Source: JAPWJZ01 sp964575605 (GTDB lineage Bacteria > Pseudomonadota > Alphaproteobacteria > Micavibrionales > UBA2020). From it: DNA of 64,000 bases. The position numbers and the translations under genes are program-made. The stretch is taken from positions 11,140 through 75,139 of the forward strand of contig CAZNRN010000018.1 of the NCBI GenBank assembly GCA_964575605.1, given 5' to 3'. Below, piece by piece: positions 55,474 through 63,660 of the stretch. A model generated the notes under the pieces. It had not been told where the DNA came from, did no database searches, and worked only from the letters and a program-made list of their open reading frames with translations. Numbering within the stretch: position 1 is the stretch's first letter; the number at the start of each line of letters is the position of its first letter.

Positions 55474-57515
55474 CCATGCTTCTTGATAAAATCAGGCAGC
55501 ATGGTGAAACCCAGCCGAATAAAATCGCGCTGGCGGGTGGCGATAAAACCGTTGCCTATGGAGAATTAAACGGCCAAGTCGAAGCCCGTTCTCAGGCATT
55601 GCGCGCGGCCGGCTGCCGGGTACTGGGCATCGCGGGCGACAACGGCGCCGACTGGGTGCTGTGGGACCTCGCGGCGATAGCCGCATCCGTGACGACCGTG
55701 CCGCTGCCGCCGTTCTTTACGGCGCAGCAGATGCAACACGCGATGCAGACCGCGGGCGTCACGCATATCGCGCAGGGCGAAAGCCTGAAAGCGACCGGCA
55801 TCACCGACGCATCGCCTGCGCCCGCCGGCACGGCCAAGATTACCTTTACCTCCGGTACGACAGGCACGCCGAAAGGCGTTTGCCTGTCGCAGCCGGCGCT
55901 TGAAAACGTCGCGCGCAGCATCTGCGACAGGCTGGGGGCGGGGCTTGTGCGCAACCATGTCTCGGTCCTGCCGCTATCTATCCTGCTTGAAAACGTGGCC
56001 GGGGTTTATGCCGCGCTGATGATGGGCGTCACCGTCCACCTGCCGTCGCTGGGCACGCTGGGGTTTGCCGATCCTTTCAACCCCGATTTCGTCAGGCTCG
56101 CGGGCCAGATTGCGCCGGTGCAGGAAGCCTCGATTATCCTCGTCCCCGAACTTTTGCGCGGCTTGCTGGCTGCGGCGCAACGGGGCGGCATGACATTCCC
56201 GAACCTTGTCTTTGTGGCCGTGGGCGGCGCGCGCGTTGCGCCCGAGCTGCTGCAGGCGGCGCACCGCGCAGGCCTGCCCGCTTATGAAGGTTACGGCCTC
56301 AGCGAATGCGGCTCGGTCGTTTCGCTCAACACGCCCCGCGCCGAAAAACCCGGCACCTGCGGGAAACTGCTGCCCCACGTGCAGGCAACTGTGCGGGATG
56401 GCGAAATCATCATTGAAAACCCCGGTTTCCTGGGCTACCTCGGGGGTGGCGGCGATATGTCGCGCTTTGCAACCGGCGATCTTGGCGCAATCGACGGCGA
56501 CGGCTTTGTCACCGTTTCCGGCCGTAGCAAGAACGTGATTATCACCAGTTACGGCCGCAACGTTTCCCCCGAATGGATTGAAAGCCTTCTGCTGGCGCAG
56601 CTCGGCGTGCGTCAGGCGCTGGTCTTCGGCGACGGCGAGGCGCGTTTGCGTGCGCTGGTCGTGCCGCTGCCGGGCGCCGATATCGCGGGTGTGGTTGCGC
56701 GCGTCAACAAGCAGCTGCCCGAATACGCGCATATCGGGTCTTACGAGGAAACCCAGCCCTTTACGGCTGCCGACGGCACCCTGACCGCCAACGGGCGCCC
56801 CATCAGGCATGCCATCCTTAAACGTCACATGAAAGGAACGAACATGAGCTTTTATGAAAGGCTGAAGCAGGAAACCATGCCCGTACGGCAGGGCCTCTAC
56901 GCCGTGCCGCAGTTGCAGGACGCGTTGCAGGGTCGCATCTCGCGCGAGACCTATATTGCCTACCTGACGGAGGCCTATCATCATGTGCGTCACACCGTGC
57001 GCTTCCTGATGGCCATGGGCGCGCGGCTGCCGGAAAACAAAAAATGGCTGCATGACGCCATTTCGGAATACATCACCGAAGAAAAAGGCCATGAAGAATG
57101 GATTCTGAACGATATCGCGGCCGCAGGCGGCGACAAGGAAGCTGCGCGCGCCGCGACGCCGCGCCTCGAAACCGAAGTGCTGGTGGCCTATAACTACGAT
57201 TATATCGCCCGCAAAAACCCGGTCGGTTTTCTCGGCATGGTCTTTATGCTGGAAAGCACCTCGGTCGAAATCGCCAGCGCGGGCGCGAAATCGCTGCAGG
57301 AAGGCCTCGGCCTGCCGAAAACGGCTTTCACCTACCTGTCGTCCCACGGCGCACTCGACGTCAGCCACATGAAGTTTTTCGAGGGGCTGGCAAACAAGAT
57401 CACGGACCCCGAAGACCAGGCCGCGATACTGGAGGTAGCGAAAAACACCTTCCGCCTCTTTACCGGCGTGCTGGCCGCCATCCCGCACAGGAGGGCGCAG
57501 CGTGACGCAGCTTAA
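55470..57515 (+). CDS. AMP-forming acyl ligase fused to a heme-oxygenase-like diiron domain
   Basis: 681 residues. Residues about 1-455 are an ANL-family adenylating enzyme: ITFTSGTTGTPKGVCLS (P-loop), YEGYGLSECGSVV, FATGDLGAIDGDGFV and the hinge GRSKNVIITSYGRNVSPEWI. Residues about 459-681 are a TenA/HDO-like helical domain with likely iron ligands in EAYHHVRH, TEEKGHEEW, FMLESTS and SHGALDVSHMKFF. At the junction an in-frame ATG (56844) keeps its own Shine-Dalgarno (AAAGGAACG), so the domain may also be made alone. Plausibly activates a fatty acid and then oxidises or cleaves it; the product is unknown. Overlaps the SDR by 14 bp. Confidence 0.85.
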   Translation: MTMLLDKIRQHGETQPNKIALAGGDKTVAYGELNGQVEARSQALRAAGCRVLGIAGDNGADWVLWDLAAIAASVTTVPLPPFFTAQQMQHAMQTAGVTHIAQGESLKATGITDASPAPAGTAKITFTSGTTGTPKGVCLSQPALENVARSICDRLGAGLVRNHVSVLPLSILLENVAGVYAALMMGVTVHLPSLGTLGFADPFNPDFVRLAGQIAPVQEASIILVPELLRGLLAAAQRGGMTFPNLVFVAVGGARVAPELLQAAHRAGLPAYEGYGLSECGSVVSLNTPRAEKPGTCGKLLPHVQATVRDGEIIIENPGFLGYLGGGGDMSRFATGDLGAIDGDGFVTVSGRSKNVIITSYGRNVSPEWIESLLLAQLGVRQALVFGDGEARLRALVVPLPGADIAGVVARVNKQLPEYAHIGSYEETQPFTAADGTLTANGRPIRHAILKRHMKGTNMSFYERLKQETMPVRQGLYAVPQLQDALQGRISRETYIAYLTEAYHHVRHTVRFLMAMGARLPENKKWLHDAISEYITEEKGHEEWILNDIAAAGGDKEAARAATPRLETEVLVAYNYDYIARKNPVGFLGMVFMLESTSVEIASAGAKSLQEGLGLPKTAFTYLSSHGALDVSHMKFFEGLANKITDPEDQAAILEVAKNTFRLFTGVLAAIPHRRAQRDAA

Positions 57516-58281
57516 AGGAAAGAAAATCTATATCACCGGCGGCACGGGCGGCATCGGCATGCCGCTCGTCAAGCTGCTGCAGGGCGCGCAGGCGACGGTC
57601 GAAATCCACGACCGCGCGCGCGACGGCGATCTCGGCGGCGATATCTCGGGGCTTTGCGCGCGCCTGCGCGATAACCCGCCCGATATCCTCGTCAACGTCG
57701 CGGGGTATAACGAGCTTGCTTATTGCGAGGACCAGGATGTGCAGGGCCTCGCCGCCGTCAATTTCATCGCGCCGATGCTGCTGGCGCAGGCGGTGCTGCC
57801 CGGCATGAAAAAACGCAGATCGGGCCAGATTGTGAACATCGGCTCGATGACCGCGCTGATCCCGCTGCCGCACCTGACCGGTTACGTCGCGGCCAAGGCG
57901 GGGCTGAAAGCCTTTTCCGACGCGCTGCGTCGCGAGCTTTCGGGCACTGGCGTGCGCATTACTTTCGTCACCCCCCGCGCCGTCAATACCGGCGCCAACA
58001 AGGGCATCAAGGCGGAACTTAACCGCCGCACCGGCGTGACGGAAGACAACCCGGATATGGTGGCGGAGCGGATATTCCGCGCCATTTGTAACGAAGAAAA
58101 AGACGTGCGCATCGGCTGGCCCGAGCGTTTCTTTGCCTTCATGAACGCAGTATTTCCATCCCTTGTCGACGGCGGGCTCGAAAAGAACCGCAAGGTGGGG
58201 GAGGAGCTTCTCGGTAACTCATTATCACAACAGGAGATTAAAGATGAAAAAAACAGCAATTCTCGCCGCCTTGCTTCTTAG
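57502..58281 (+). CDS. Short-chain dehydrogenase/reductase
   Basis: 259 residues starting at GTG 57502 (GGAGG upstream). Rossmann motif IYITGGTGGIGMPLVKLL, NVAG, and the catalytic set Ser in NIGSMTALIP with Tyr and Lys in TGYVAAKAG. NAD(P)-dependent; the substrate is probably the product of the adjacent ligase/diiron enzyme. The C-terminus overlaps the TPR gene by 38 bp, so the last residues may be dispensable. Confidence 0.88.
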   Translation: MTQLKGKKIYITGGTGGIGMPLVKLLQGAQATVEIHDRARDGDLGGDISGLCARLRDNPPDILVNVAGYNELAYCEDQDVQGLAAVNFIAPMLLAQAVLPGMKKRRSGQIVNIGSMTALIPLPHLTGYVAAKAGLKAFSDALRRELSGTGVRITFVTPRAVNTGANKGIKAELNRRTGVTEDNPDMVAERIFRAICNEEKDVRIGWPERFFAFMNAVFPSLVDGGLEKNRKVGEELLGNSLSQQEIKDEKNSNSRRLAS

Positions 58282-58975
58282 CACGGCGTCTTTCGCCGCT
58301 TTTGCGGATATGCCCGCGCAGTCAACCGCACGCCCCTCGATGGTCGTCGTGGCGCCCGCCGCGCAGCAGGCCGATCCCGCGATGGAAAAAGTCGCGCACC
58401 TGCAATCCGAATGGGCGCGCATCAAGTATCAGGTCGCCAAGGGCCAGCAGGAAGCCGAGATGTCGAAACTGTCGGCCGAGGCCGCAGGTGTCGTGCAGGC
58501 CTATCCCGACCGCGCCGAGCCTAAAATCTGGAACGCCATCATCTTGTCGACCGAAGCCGGTTTTACCGGCGGCCTTTCGGCGCTGCCGAAGGTAAAGGCG
58601 GCGAAAAAGCTGCTGGAAGAATCCCTGAAGATCGACGCCAAGGCGCTCGAGGGTTCCGCCTCGACCTCTCTCGGCTCACTCTATTACCAGGTGCCGGGCT
58701 GGCCGCTGGGCTTTGGTGACGACGACAAGGCCAAGAAATACCTGCTCTCGGCGCTTGCGATCAACCCGGACGGCATCGACCCCAATTACTTCTATGGTGA
58801 TTACCTCGTCAGCAAGAAGAAGTATTCCGACGCAGTGCCCGTTCTGGAAAAGGCACTGAAAGCCGCCGACCGCCCGGGCCGTGAAGTTGCCGACGAAGGC
58901 CGCCGCGGTGAAATCCGCACTTTGCTGGAAACCGCGAAAGAAAAGGCAGGGACGAAAAAGTCGCAATTCAACTAA
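58244..58975 (+). CDS. Periplasmic TPR-like protein
   Basis: 243 residues from ATG 58244 (AGGAG upstream); longer upstream frames overlap the SDR. Cleavable signal peptide (about 1-21, ASFAAFADM). Mature part helical with TPR-like repeats (KAAKKLLEESLKIDAKALEG, KYLLSALAINPDGIDPNYF, VPVLEKALKAAD). Probably a protein-binding helper of the same cluster. Function unknown. Confidence 0.8.
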   Translation: MKKTAILAALLLSTASFAAFADMPAQSTARPSMVVVAPAAQQADPAMEKVAHLQSEWARIKYQVAKGQQEAEMSKLSAEAAGVVQAYPDRAEPKIWNAIILSTEAGFTGGLSALPKVKAAKKLLEESLKIDAKALEGSASTSLGSLYYQVPGWPLGFGDDDKAKKYLLSALAINPDGIDPNYFYGDYLVSKKKYSDAVPVLEKALKAADRPGREVADEGRRGEIRTLLETAKEKAGTKKSQFN

Positions 58976-59024
58976 CGGCTTGATGGCATAGCCTTTTACG
59001 GGAAAATCCGCTATGGTCGCTTCC

Positions 59025-59681
59025 ATGCGCATCCTGTTTGTGGAAGACGACGATATGCTGGGCAAGGCGACCGCCGCCGGCCTGCGCATGTCCTATGCCG
59101 TCGACTGGGTGAAAAGCGCCGAGGAGGCGCGGTTGGCGCTCGATACCGGCAGCTATGCGCTGCTGGTGCTCGACGTCAACCTGCCGGGGCAGTCGGGGCT
59201 GGATTTCCTGGCCAGCCTGCGCCGCGCTAACAACCTGATGCCCTGCCTGATCCTGACGGCAAGGGATGCGGTCAGCAACCGCATCGAGGGCCTGAACGCA
59301 GGCGCCGACGATTACCTTGTAAAGCCCTTCGACCTTGACGAGCTGATGGCCCGTGTTTCGGCGCTCATCCGCCGTTCGCAGGGGCGGGCCTCCCCCGTCA
59401 TACGGCACAAGGATATCGTGCTGGACTTGGCTGCCCGCAATGTCGAGAAAGGCGGGCAGCACGTTACCCTGTCAGGGCGCGAACTGGCGATTGCGGAAAT
59501 CTTGCTGGGCAATATCGGCCGCGTCATCAGCAAAACCCAGATCGAAAGCCAGATATACGACTGGGGCAGCGAGGATATCGGCAGCAATACGGTCGAGGTG
59601 CATATCTCGGCGCTCCGCCGCAAACTTGGCAAGGATTTCGTCAAGACAGTGCGCAATATCGGCTATGTGGTGGAAAAATGA
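59025..59681 (+). CDS. OmpR-family response regulator (QseB-like)
   Basis: 218 residues from ATG 59025; an ATG at 59013 is also in frame. Receiver with EDDD (7-10), phospho-Asp about 50 (LLVLDVNLPG), Lys in DDYLVKPFDL; winged helix with LSGRELAIAEILLGN and VEVHISALRRKLG. Overlaps the kinase gene (ATGA). It lies 49 nt after the TPR gene and may control that cluster. Confidence 0.92.
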   Translation: MRILFVEDDDMLGKATAAGLRMSYAVDWVKSAEEARLALDTGSYALLVLDVNLPGQSGLDFLASLRRANNLMPCLILTARDAVSNRIEGLNAGADDYLVKPFDLDELMARVSALIRRSQGRASPVIRHKDIVLDLAARNVEKGGQHVTLSGRELAIAEILLGNIGRVISKTQIESQIYDWGSEDIGSNTVEVHISALRRKLGKDFVKTVRNIGYVVEK

Positions 59682-61006
59682 GGATAAAGCCGCCCTCGCT
59701 CCGGCGCGCCCTTTTCCGCCAAGTGGCGTTGCCGCTGCTGGCCTGCAGCCTGCTTGTCTGGCTGCTGGGACTTAACTTTATTTATCACGAGGTTGATGAG
59801 GTTTACGATGCGACGCTGGTGCAGTTCGCCAAGGAAGTCGACCAGCTGACCGCGGGCGGCACACTCGTGCGGGCCCAGAACCCGGAAGATTCCGTCCAGC
59901 ATAAATACGAGCGGAAAATTTCATACCGCATCGTCAGGGGCGGGCGTACCGTCGCGCAGTCTGCGGGCATGCAGGGCATGACGATCGAGCCCGACAGGGC
60001 GGGTTTCTACAACCTTGAGGCGGGCGGCGAAAAATGGCGCGTGTTCGGCTATGGCGGCAAGGCCAAGGGCGCAGAAGTCATCGTCGCCGAAAAATATGAC
60101 GTCCGCTACGAAATGATATTGCAGCTCCTGGGCAGCCTCGTGGTGCCCGCGCTGCTTTTCCTTTTTGCGGTGCTTGGTGTTGTCTGGTGGGGCGTTGCCC
60201 GCAGCCTGCGCAAACTGGTGGCGCTGTCGGCGCAGGTGGACGCGCGCGCGGTCGATGATATGTCGCCCGTCGAAGACCCGACTATCCCCCGCGAGGTACA
60301 GCCGTTGCTGGCCGCGCTCAACCGCCTGTTTCGCCGCGTTTCCGAAAGCGTGCGGCGCGAGCGCGAGTTTTCTGACAACGCCGCCCACGAACTGCGCACA
60401 CCGCTCGCCGCCATCAAGACGCAGGCGCAGGTGCTGGAAAAATCCGAAAAACTCAGCAAGGAAGGCCGCGATGGTTTTTCAAACCTGCTGGCCGCCATCG
60501 ACCGCGCGGCCAATATGGTCGACTCCTTGCTGGTATTCACGCGGCTGCAGGCGGGTACGGGAGATTTTTGCCAGCTGGATTTCTCCGCATTGGTGCAGCA
60601 AGAAATCGGCGATATTACGCGCTTTTCTGCATGGAATTCGCGCAAGATCGATCTGGATATCCAGCCCGGCATCGTTATTGAAGGCTCGGCGCAGGGGCTT
60701 GCCATCCTGGTCCGCAACGTCGTATTGAACGCGCTCAAGTTCACGCCGCGGGAAGGTCGCATTGAAGTTTCACTGAAAACCGATAGCGGCGAGACGCAGC
60801 TGACGGTCGCCGATACTGGCCCCGGCATACCTGAAGATATCAAGGACAAGGTTTTCGACAGGTTCTTTAAAGGTAAAAAATCGAATGCCTCGGGCAGCGG
60901 CCTCGGCCTTGCGATGGTCAAATGGGTGGCCGACCTTCACGGCGCTAAAATTTTTCTCGATGACAACATCCCGTCTGGTTTGAAGTTCAGGGTTGTCTTC
61001 GGCTAA
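59678..61006 (+). CDS. Sensor histidine kinase (QseC-like)
   Basis: 442 residues: helix about 13-34, periplasmic region to about 145 of the TctD/QseC sensor type, helix about 148-172, HAMP-like linker, HisKA with REREFSDNAAHELRTPLAAIK (His near 237) and ATPase domain with VADTGPGIPED and GSGLGLAMVKW. Cognate of the preceding regulator by overlap. Signal not evident. Confidence 0.92.
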   Translation: MRIKPPSLRRALFRQVALPLLACSLLVWLLGLNFIYHEVDEVYDATLVQFAKEVDQLTAGGTLVRAQNPEDSVQHKYERKISYRIVRGGRTVAQSAGMQGMTIEPDRAGFYNLEAGGEKWRVFGYGGKAKGAEVIVAEKYDVRYEMILQLLGSLVVPALLFLFAVLGVVWWGVARSLRKLVALSAQVDARAVDDMSPVEDPTIPREVQPLLAALNRLFRRVSESVRREREFSDNAAHELRTPLAAIKTQAQVLEKSEKLSKEGRDGFSNLLAAIDRAANMVDSLLVFTRLQAGTGDFCQLDFSALVQQEIGDITRFSAWNSRKIDLDIQPGIVIEGSAQGLAILVRNVVLNALKFTPREGRIEVSLKTDSGETQLTVADTGPGIPEDIKDKVFDRFFKGKKSNASGSGLGLAMVKWVADLHGAKIFLDDNIPSGLKFRVVFG

Positions 61007-61010
61007 TAAC

Positions 61011-61457
61011 TCAAAACCAAACCACTTCGGTCAGGTGGTCTTCGACTTCATCTTCGCAGATTTTGCTGATATCCCTGGCCAGCGCGGCGCAAACGCAGGC
61101 GCGGACTTTTTTATGCAGCAGAGGTTCGATAGATTTCAACGCGGCTGGCGTGGCAATCAGCGCGAGACGGTCGAAGGATTTTTCCACCATTGCTTTATAC
61201 AGCCAGTCCGCAAGATCCTGGAAGAAAACAGCATCGTTTTTTTCACCGCCAGGCATCGGCACGGCGCAATGCAGGCATTCGGCGGGGATGCGTTCCACTC
61301 CTTTCGCAGTTTTGTGGTAGAGGTGCGCCTGCCTGTGGTCGGCCACGACTATCCAGTGACGCGAAGGTGTTTTCGCTTTTAAAGCGGTCTTCGCGGTTTT
61401 GCGGACTGGGGCGCGCTTGACGGAGGCAAGTTTCTTTGCACGTGTACGCACTGTCAT
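61011..61457 (-). CDS. Host-attachment-family protein with basic N-terminus
   Basis: 148 residues from ATG 61457, chosen because AAGGAGAG lies just upstream and because the FNR-type box then gives a normal 28-nt leader; an ATG at 61493 is rejected. The N-terminal 30 residues are very basic (TRAKKLASVKRAPVRKTAKT). The rest matches the 'required for attachment to host cells' family: RHWIVVADHRQAHLYHK, DLADWLYKAMVEKSFDRLAL, HKKVRACVCAALARDIS. Often linked to stress rather than attachment. Convergent with the QseC-like gene, gap 4 bp. Confidence 0.82.
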   Translation of the reverse strand: MTVRTRAKKLASVKRAPVRKTAKTALKAKTPSRHWIVVADHRQAHLYHKTAKGVERIPAECLHCAVPMPGGEKNDAVFFQDLADWLYKAMVEKSFDRLALIATPAALKSIEPLLHKKVRACVCAALARDISKICEDEVEDHLTEVVWF

Positions 61458-61519
61458 AGGTATTCTCTCCTTAAGCTGTTTATCTTTTTCCATTCCACCA
61501 CCCGCGCAGGGTAAAGCGA

Positions 61520-61533
61520 TTGATTTTAGTCAA
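61520..61533 (-). promoter_or_regulatory. FNR-type box before the host-attachment-family gene
   Basis: TTGATTTTAGTCAA, 9 of 10 consensus bases, centre 61526.5, predicted start about 61485, 28 nt before ATG 61457. Confidence 0.75.
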
Positions 61534-61568
61534 ATCCCGCGACATGGCGAATTAAACCCGGCGAATTA

Positions 61569-61582
61569 TTGATTTACATCAA
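61569..61582 (+). promoter_or_regulatory. FNR-type box before the L,D-transpeptidase gene
   Basis: TTGATTTACATCAA, full consensus, centre 61575.5, predicted start at 61617. An ATG lies exactly at 61617 and opens a 6-codon ORF (MPLSFF). Confidence 0.75.
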
Positions 61583-61655
61583 TCCTTTTAACCTCCGCCA
61601 ATGATTGAATAAAACCATGCCTCTTTCTTTTTTTTGAGGGCACGGAGGAAGAATT

Positions 61656-62630
61656 TTGAAGGGAAACGCGTTAAAAATATATGCGGTTTCGGTTTTGGCT
61701 GCCGCCCTTTTCCCGGCGGTTGCTTTTGCATTCCTGCTTGACGGCAAGCGACCTGACGAAGTTATCGGGAGCGTCCAGTATTACGTTTATAAAAAGGGTG
61801 ACAGGTATGCGGACATCGCGCGCGCCTTCGATGTCGGCGTTCAGGCACTGCTTGACGCCAACCGCGGTTTGCAGCGGCAGCGTGGATTTAAGGCGGGTGA
61901 CAGGCTTGTCATCCCGGCCGCCCATGTGCTGCCTTCAGTGCGGGACGAGGGTATTGTCATCAATCTAGCAGAGTTGCGCCTGTATTTATTCCGGCAGGGC
62001 CTCCCGCCGGCCAGCTACCCGATTACGGTGGGGAAAAAGGGATGGGAAACGCCGCTTGGCCATACCTCGATATTGCGTAAGCGCGCCAATCCCGTCTGGG
62101 TGCCGACGCCTTCATTACGTGCAGAGGATCCGACATTACCCGAGGCAATCCCGCCCGGTCCTGATAACCCTTTGGGGGCCTTCGCGCTTAATCTCGGTTG
62201 GCCGGGATTTGCAATCCATGGCACCAATGCCCCCGATTCAATCGGCAAAAGGGCGAGCCATGGATGCATCCGCATGTACCCGGAAGACATAGAAGACTTG
62301 TTTGGGAAGGTAGAGAGGGATACGCGCGTAACTGTGGTCCACGAACCTGTGAAGCTGGGATGGCAGGGAAACAAGCTATACCTGCAGTTAAGTGCGGCTC
62401 GGGAAAGGCCTAATAGCCCGAACCGGCGTGTTGACGCCTTCAGTGTTTATACCGCCGTCGCGGCTGTCGCAGGCAGGGCCAATGTGCTTTGGCCGAATGT
62501 AACCGAGGCGTTAGAAGCCCGGAATGGTGTTACCGCCGTCGTCGCGGTGCGGGGCGGAGCAAAATCCGGGGAACTGCCGCCCAAAGTCGGCATGAATGCG
62601 GGACGACCGCCAGAAGGAGTGAATCAATGA
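61656..62630 (+). CDS. LysM-containing L,D-transpeptidase (YkuD family)
   Basis: 324 residues starting at TTG 61656, six bases after GGAGGAAG. Signal peptide (about 1-24), LysM-like segment (about 38-88: YYVYKKGDRYADIARAFDVG, FKAGDRLVIP), then the YkuD domain with FAIHGTN and catalytic Cys in SHGCIRMYPED. Forms 3-3 crosslinks or attaches proteins to peptidoglycan in the periplasm. Overlaps the stress-protein gene (ATGA), an unusual coupling; an FNR-type box lies upstream. Confidence 0.92.
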   Translation: MKGNALKIYAVSVLAAALFPAVAFAFLLDGKRPDEVIGSVQYYVYKKGDRYADIARAFDVGVQALLDANRGLQRQRGFKAGDRLVIPAAHVLPSVRDEGIVINLAELRLYLFRQGLPPASYPITVGKKGWETPLGHTSILRKRANPVWVPTPSLRAEDPTLPEAIPPGPDNPLGAFALNLGWPGFAIHGTNAPDSIGKRASHGCIRMYPEDIEDLFGKVERDTRVTVVHEPVKLGWQGNKLYLQLSAARERPNSPNRRVDAFSVYTAVAAVAGRANVLWPNVTEALEARNGVTAVVAVRGGAKSGELPPKVGMNAGRPPEGVNQ

Positions 62631-63484
62631 GCATAAAATCCATGACCGTGCCCTATACGGGAAAGGGCTGTACCGCATCGCTTGGCGCGGCCCTTGTAAT
62701 TGCGAAAGCTTGTAACGCGCATATCGAATTGCTGCATGCAACCCCCAACCCGTACAGCTTGTTGTCGGATTTCTTGCCTGATTCCAGTTTCGGGGGCGAG
62801 ATGTTTGCGGAATTTGCCAGCGAGGCAAACCGGCAAATGGAATCGGCAATGTCTGTCTGCACCCGGATCGTTGGCAATGCCGCAGTTGAGTTCCTCGACC
62901 GCGATGAGGTCGTCGCCGCGCCTTCCGCCTGCTTTTACACCGCGAAGGGCACACTGGAAGAGCTGCTTGTGGAGAGGTCGCGAGCTTCCGATCTCATTAT
63001 CATGAACCGCGAGGGGAAAGAGCACAAACCGTCATATCGGCGGCTTGTGCGGGCGGCGCTTTTCAGGACAGGGCAGCCGGTATTGTTGGTGCCCATCGAC
63101 AAGCCCATCGCCTATCCAGTGCGGAAAGCTGTCTTGGCCTGGAACGGCAGTTTCGAAGCGGCGCGGGCGTTGAAACTTGCCTTGCCGTTTCTTGCACGAG
63201 CACATGTTGTGGTTTACACGGGGGTCGAAGGGGAGAGCCCCTCCATCAGCGCAGCGGAAGCTGTAGTCTACCTGAAGCGCCATGGCATCAAAGCGGAAGC
63301 GCGAGAAGAACCCCTGGAGGAAACGCCTGAAACCGCTATCCGGCGCGTTGTTACTTCGGGGGGTGCCGATTTGCTGGTGATGGGCGCTTACAGCCGTAAC
63401 GAAAGACTGCGGGAAATGTTGCTTGGCAGCTTTACAGGGGAGATTCTCAATGCCGCAGACATTCCCGTATTGATGGCGAATTGA
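62627..63484 (+). CDS. Tandem universal stress protein
   Basis: 285 residues from ATG 62627 (AAGGAG upstream); longer frames are shadows of the transpeptidase. Two Usp-like halves: the first about 1-145, degenerate; the second about 150-285, with RKAVLAWNGSFEAARALKLA and the nucleotide-type ending GGADLLVMGAYSRNERLREMLLG. Cytoplasmic. Co-transcribed with the L,D-transpeptidase and probably FNR-controlled, fitting an anaerobic or stationary-phase stress role. Confidence 0.87.
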   Translation: MSIKSMTVPYTGKGCTASLGAALVIAKACNAHIELLHATPNPYSLLSDFLPDSSFGGEMFAEFASEANRQMESAMSVCTRIVGNAAVEFLDRDEVVAAPSACFYTAKGTLEELLVERSRASDLIIMNREGKEHKPSYRRLVRAALFRTGQPVLLVPIDKPIAYPVRKAVLAWNGSFEAARALKLALPFLARAHVVVYTGVEGESPSISAAEAVVYLKRHGIKAEAREEPLEETPETAIRRVVTSGGADLLVMGAYSRNERLREMLLGSFTGEILNAADIPVLMAN

Positions 63485-63660
63485 CGGCGAAGCTGGCTGT
63501 CACGAATACAATTTAACCTGCCAACGGGAGGGAAACAGAGGAATTACCCATTATAATCAATGTCTTAATTTGATACAAAACAGACATAAAGCAGCCAGAA
63601 ACCCGACACTTGCCGGCGCTAGATTGGAAGCATAGAGCTTTGCCGCATTTGGAGGATCCC

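Noticed and set aside
55974..57488. 504-codon minus-strand frame
   Set aside because: Antisense to the ligase/diiron fusion with recognised domains; no ribosome site and no family features.
63556..63574. ATCAA-N9-TTGAT near the third crp/fnr gene
   Set aside because: Half-sites face outward and spacing is nine, not the TTGAT-N4-ATCAA arrangement.
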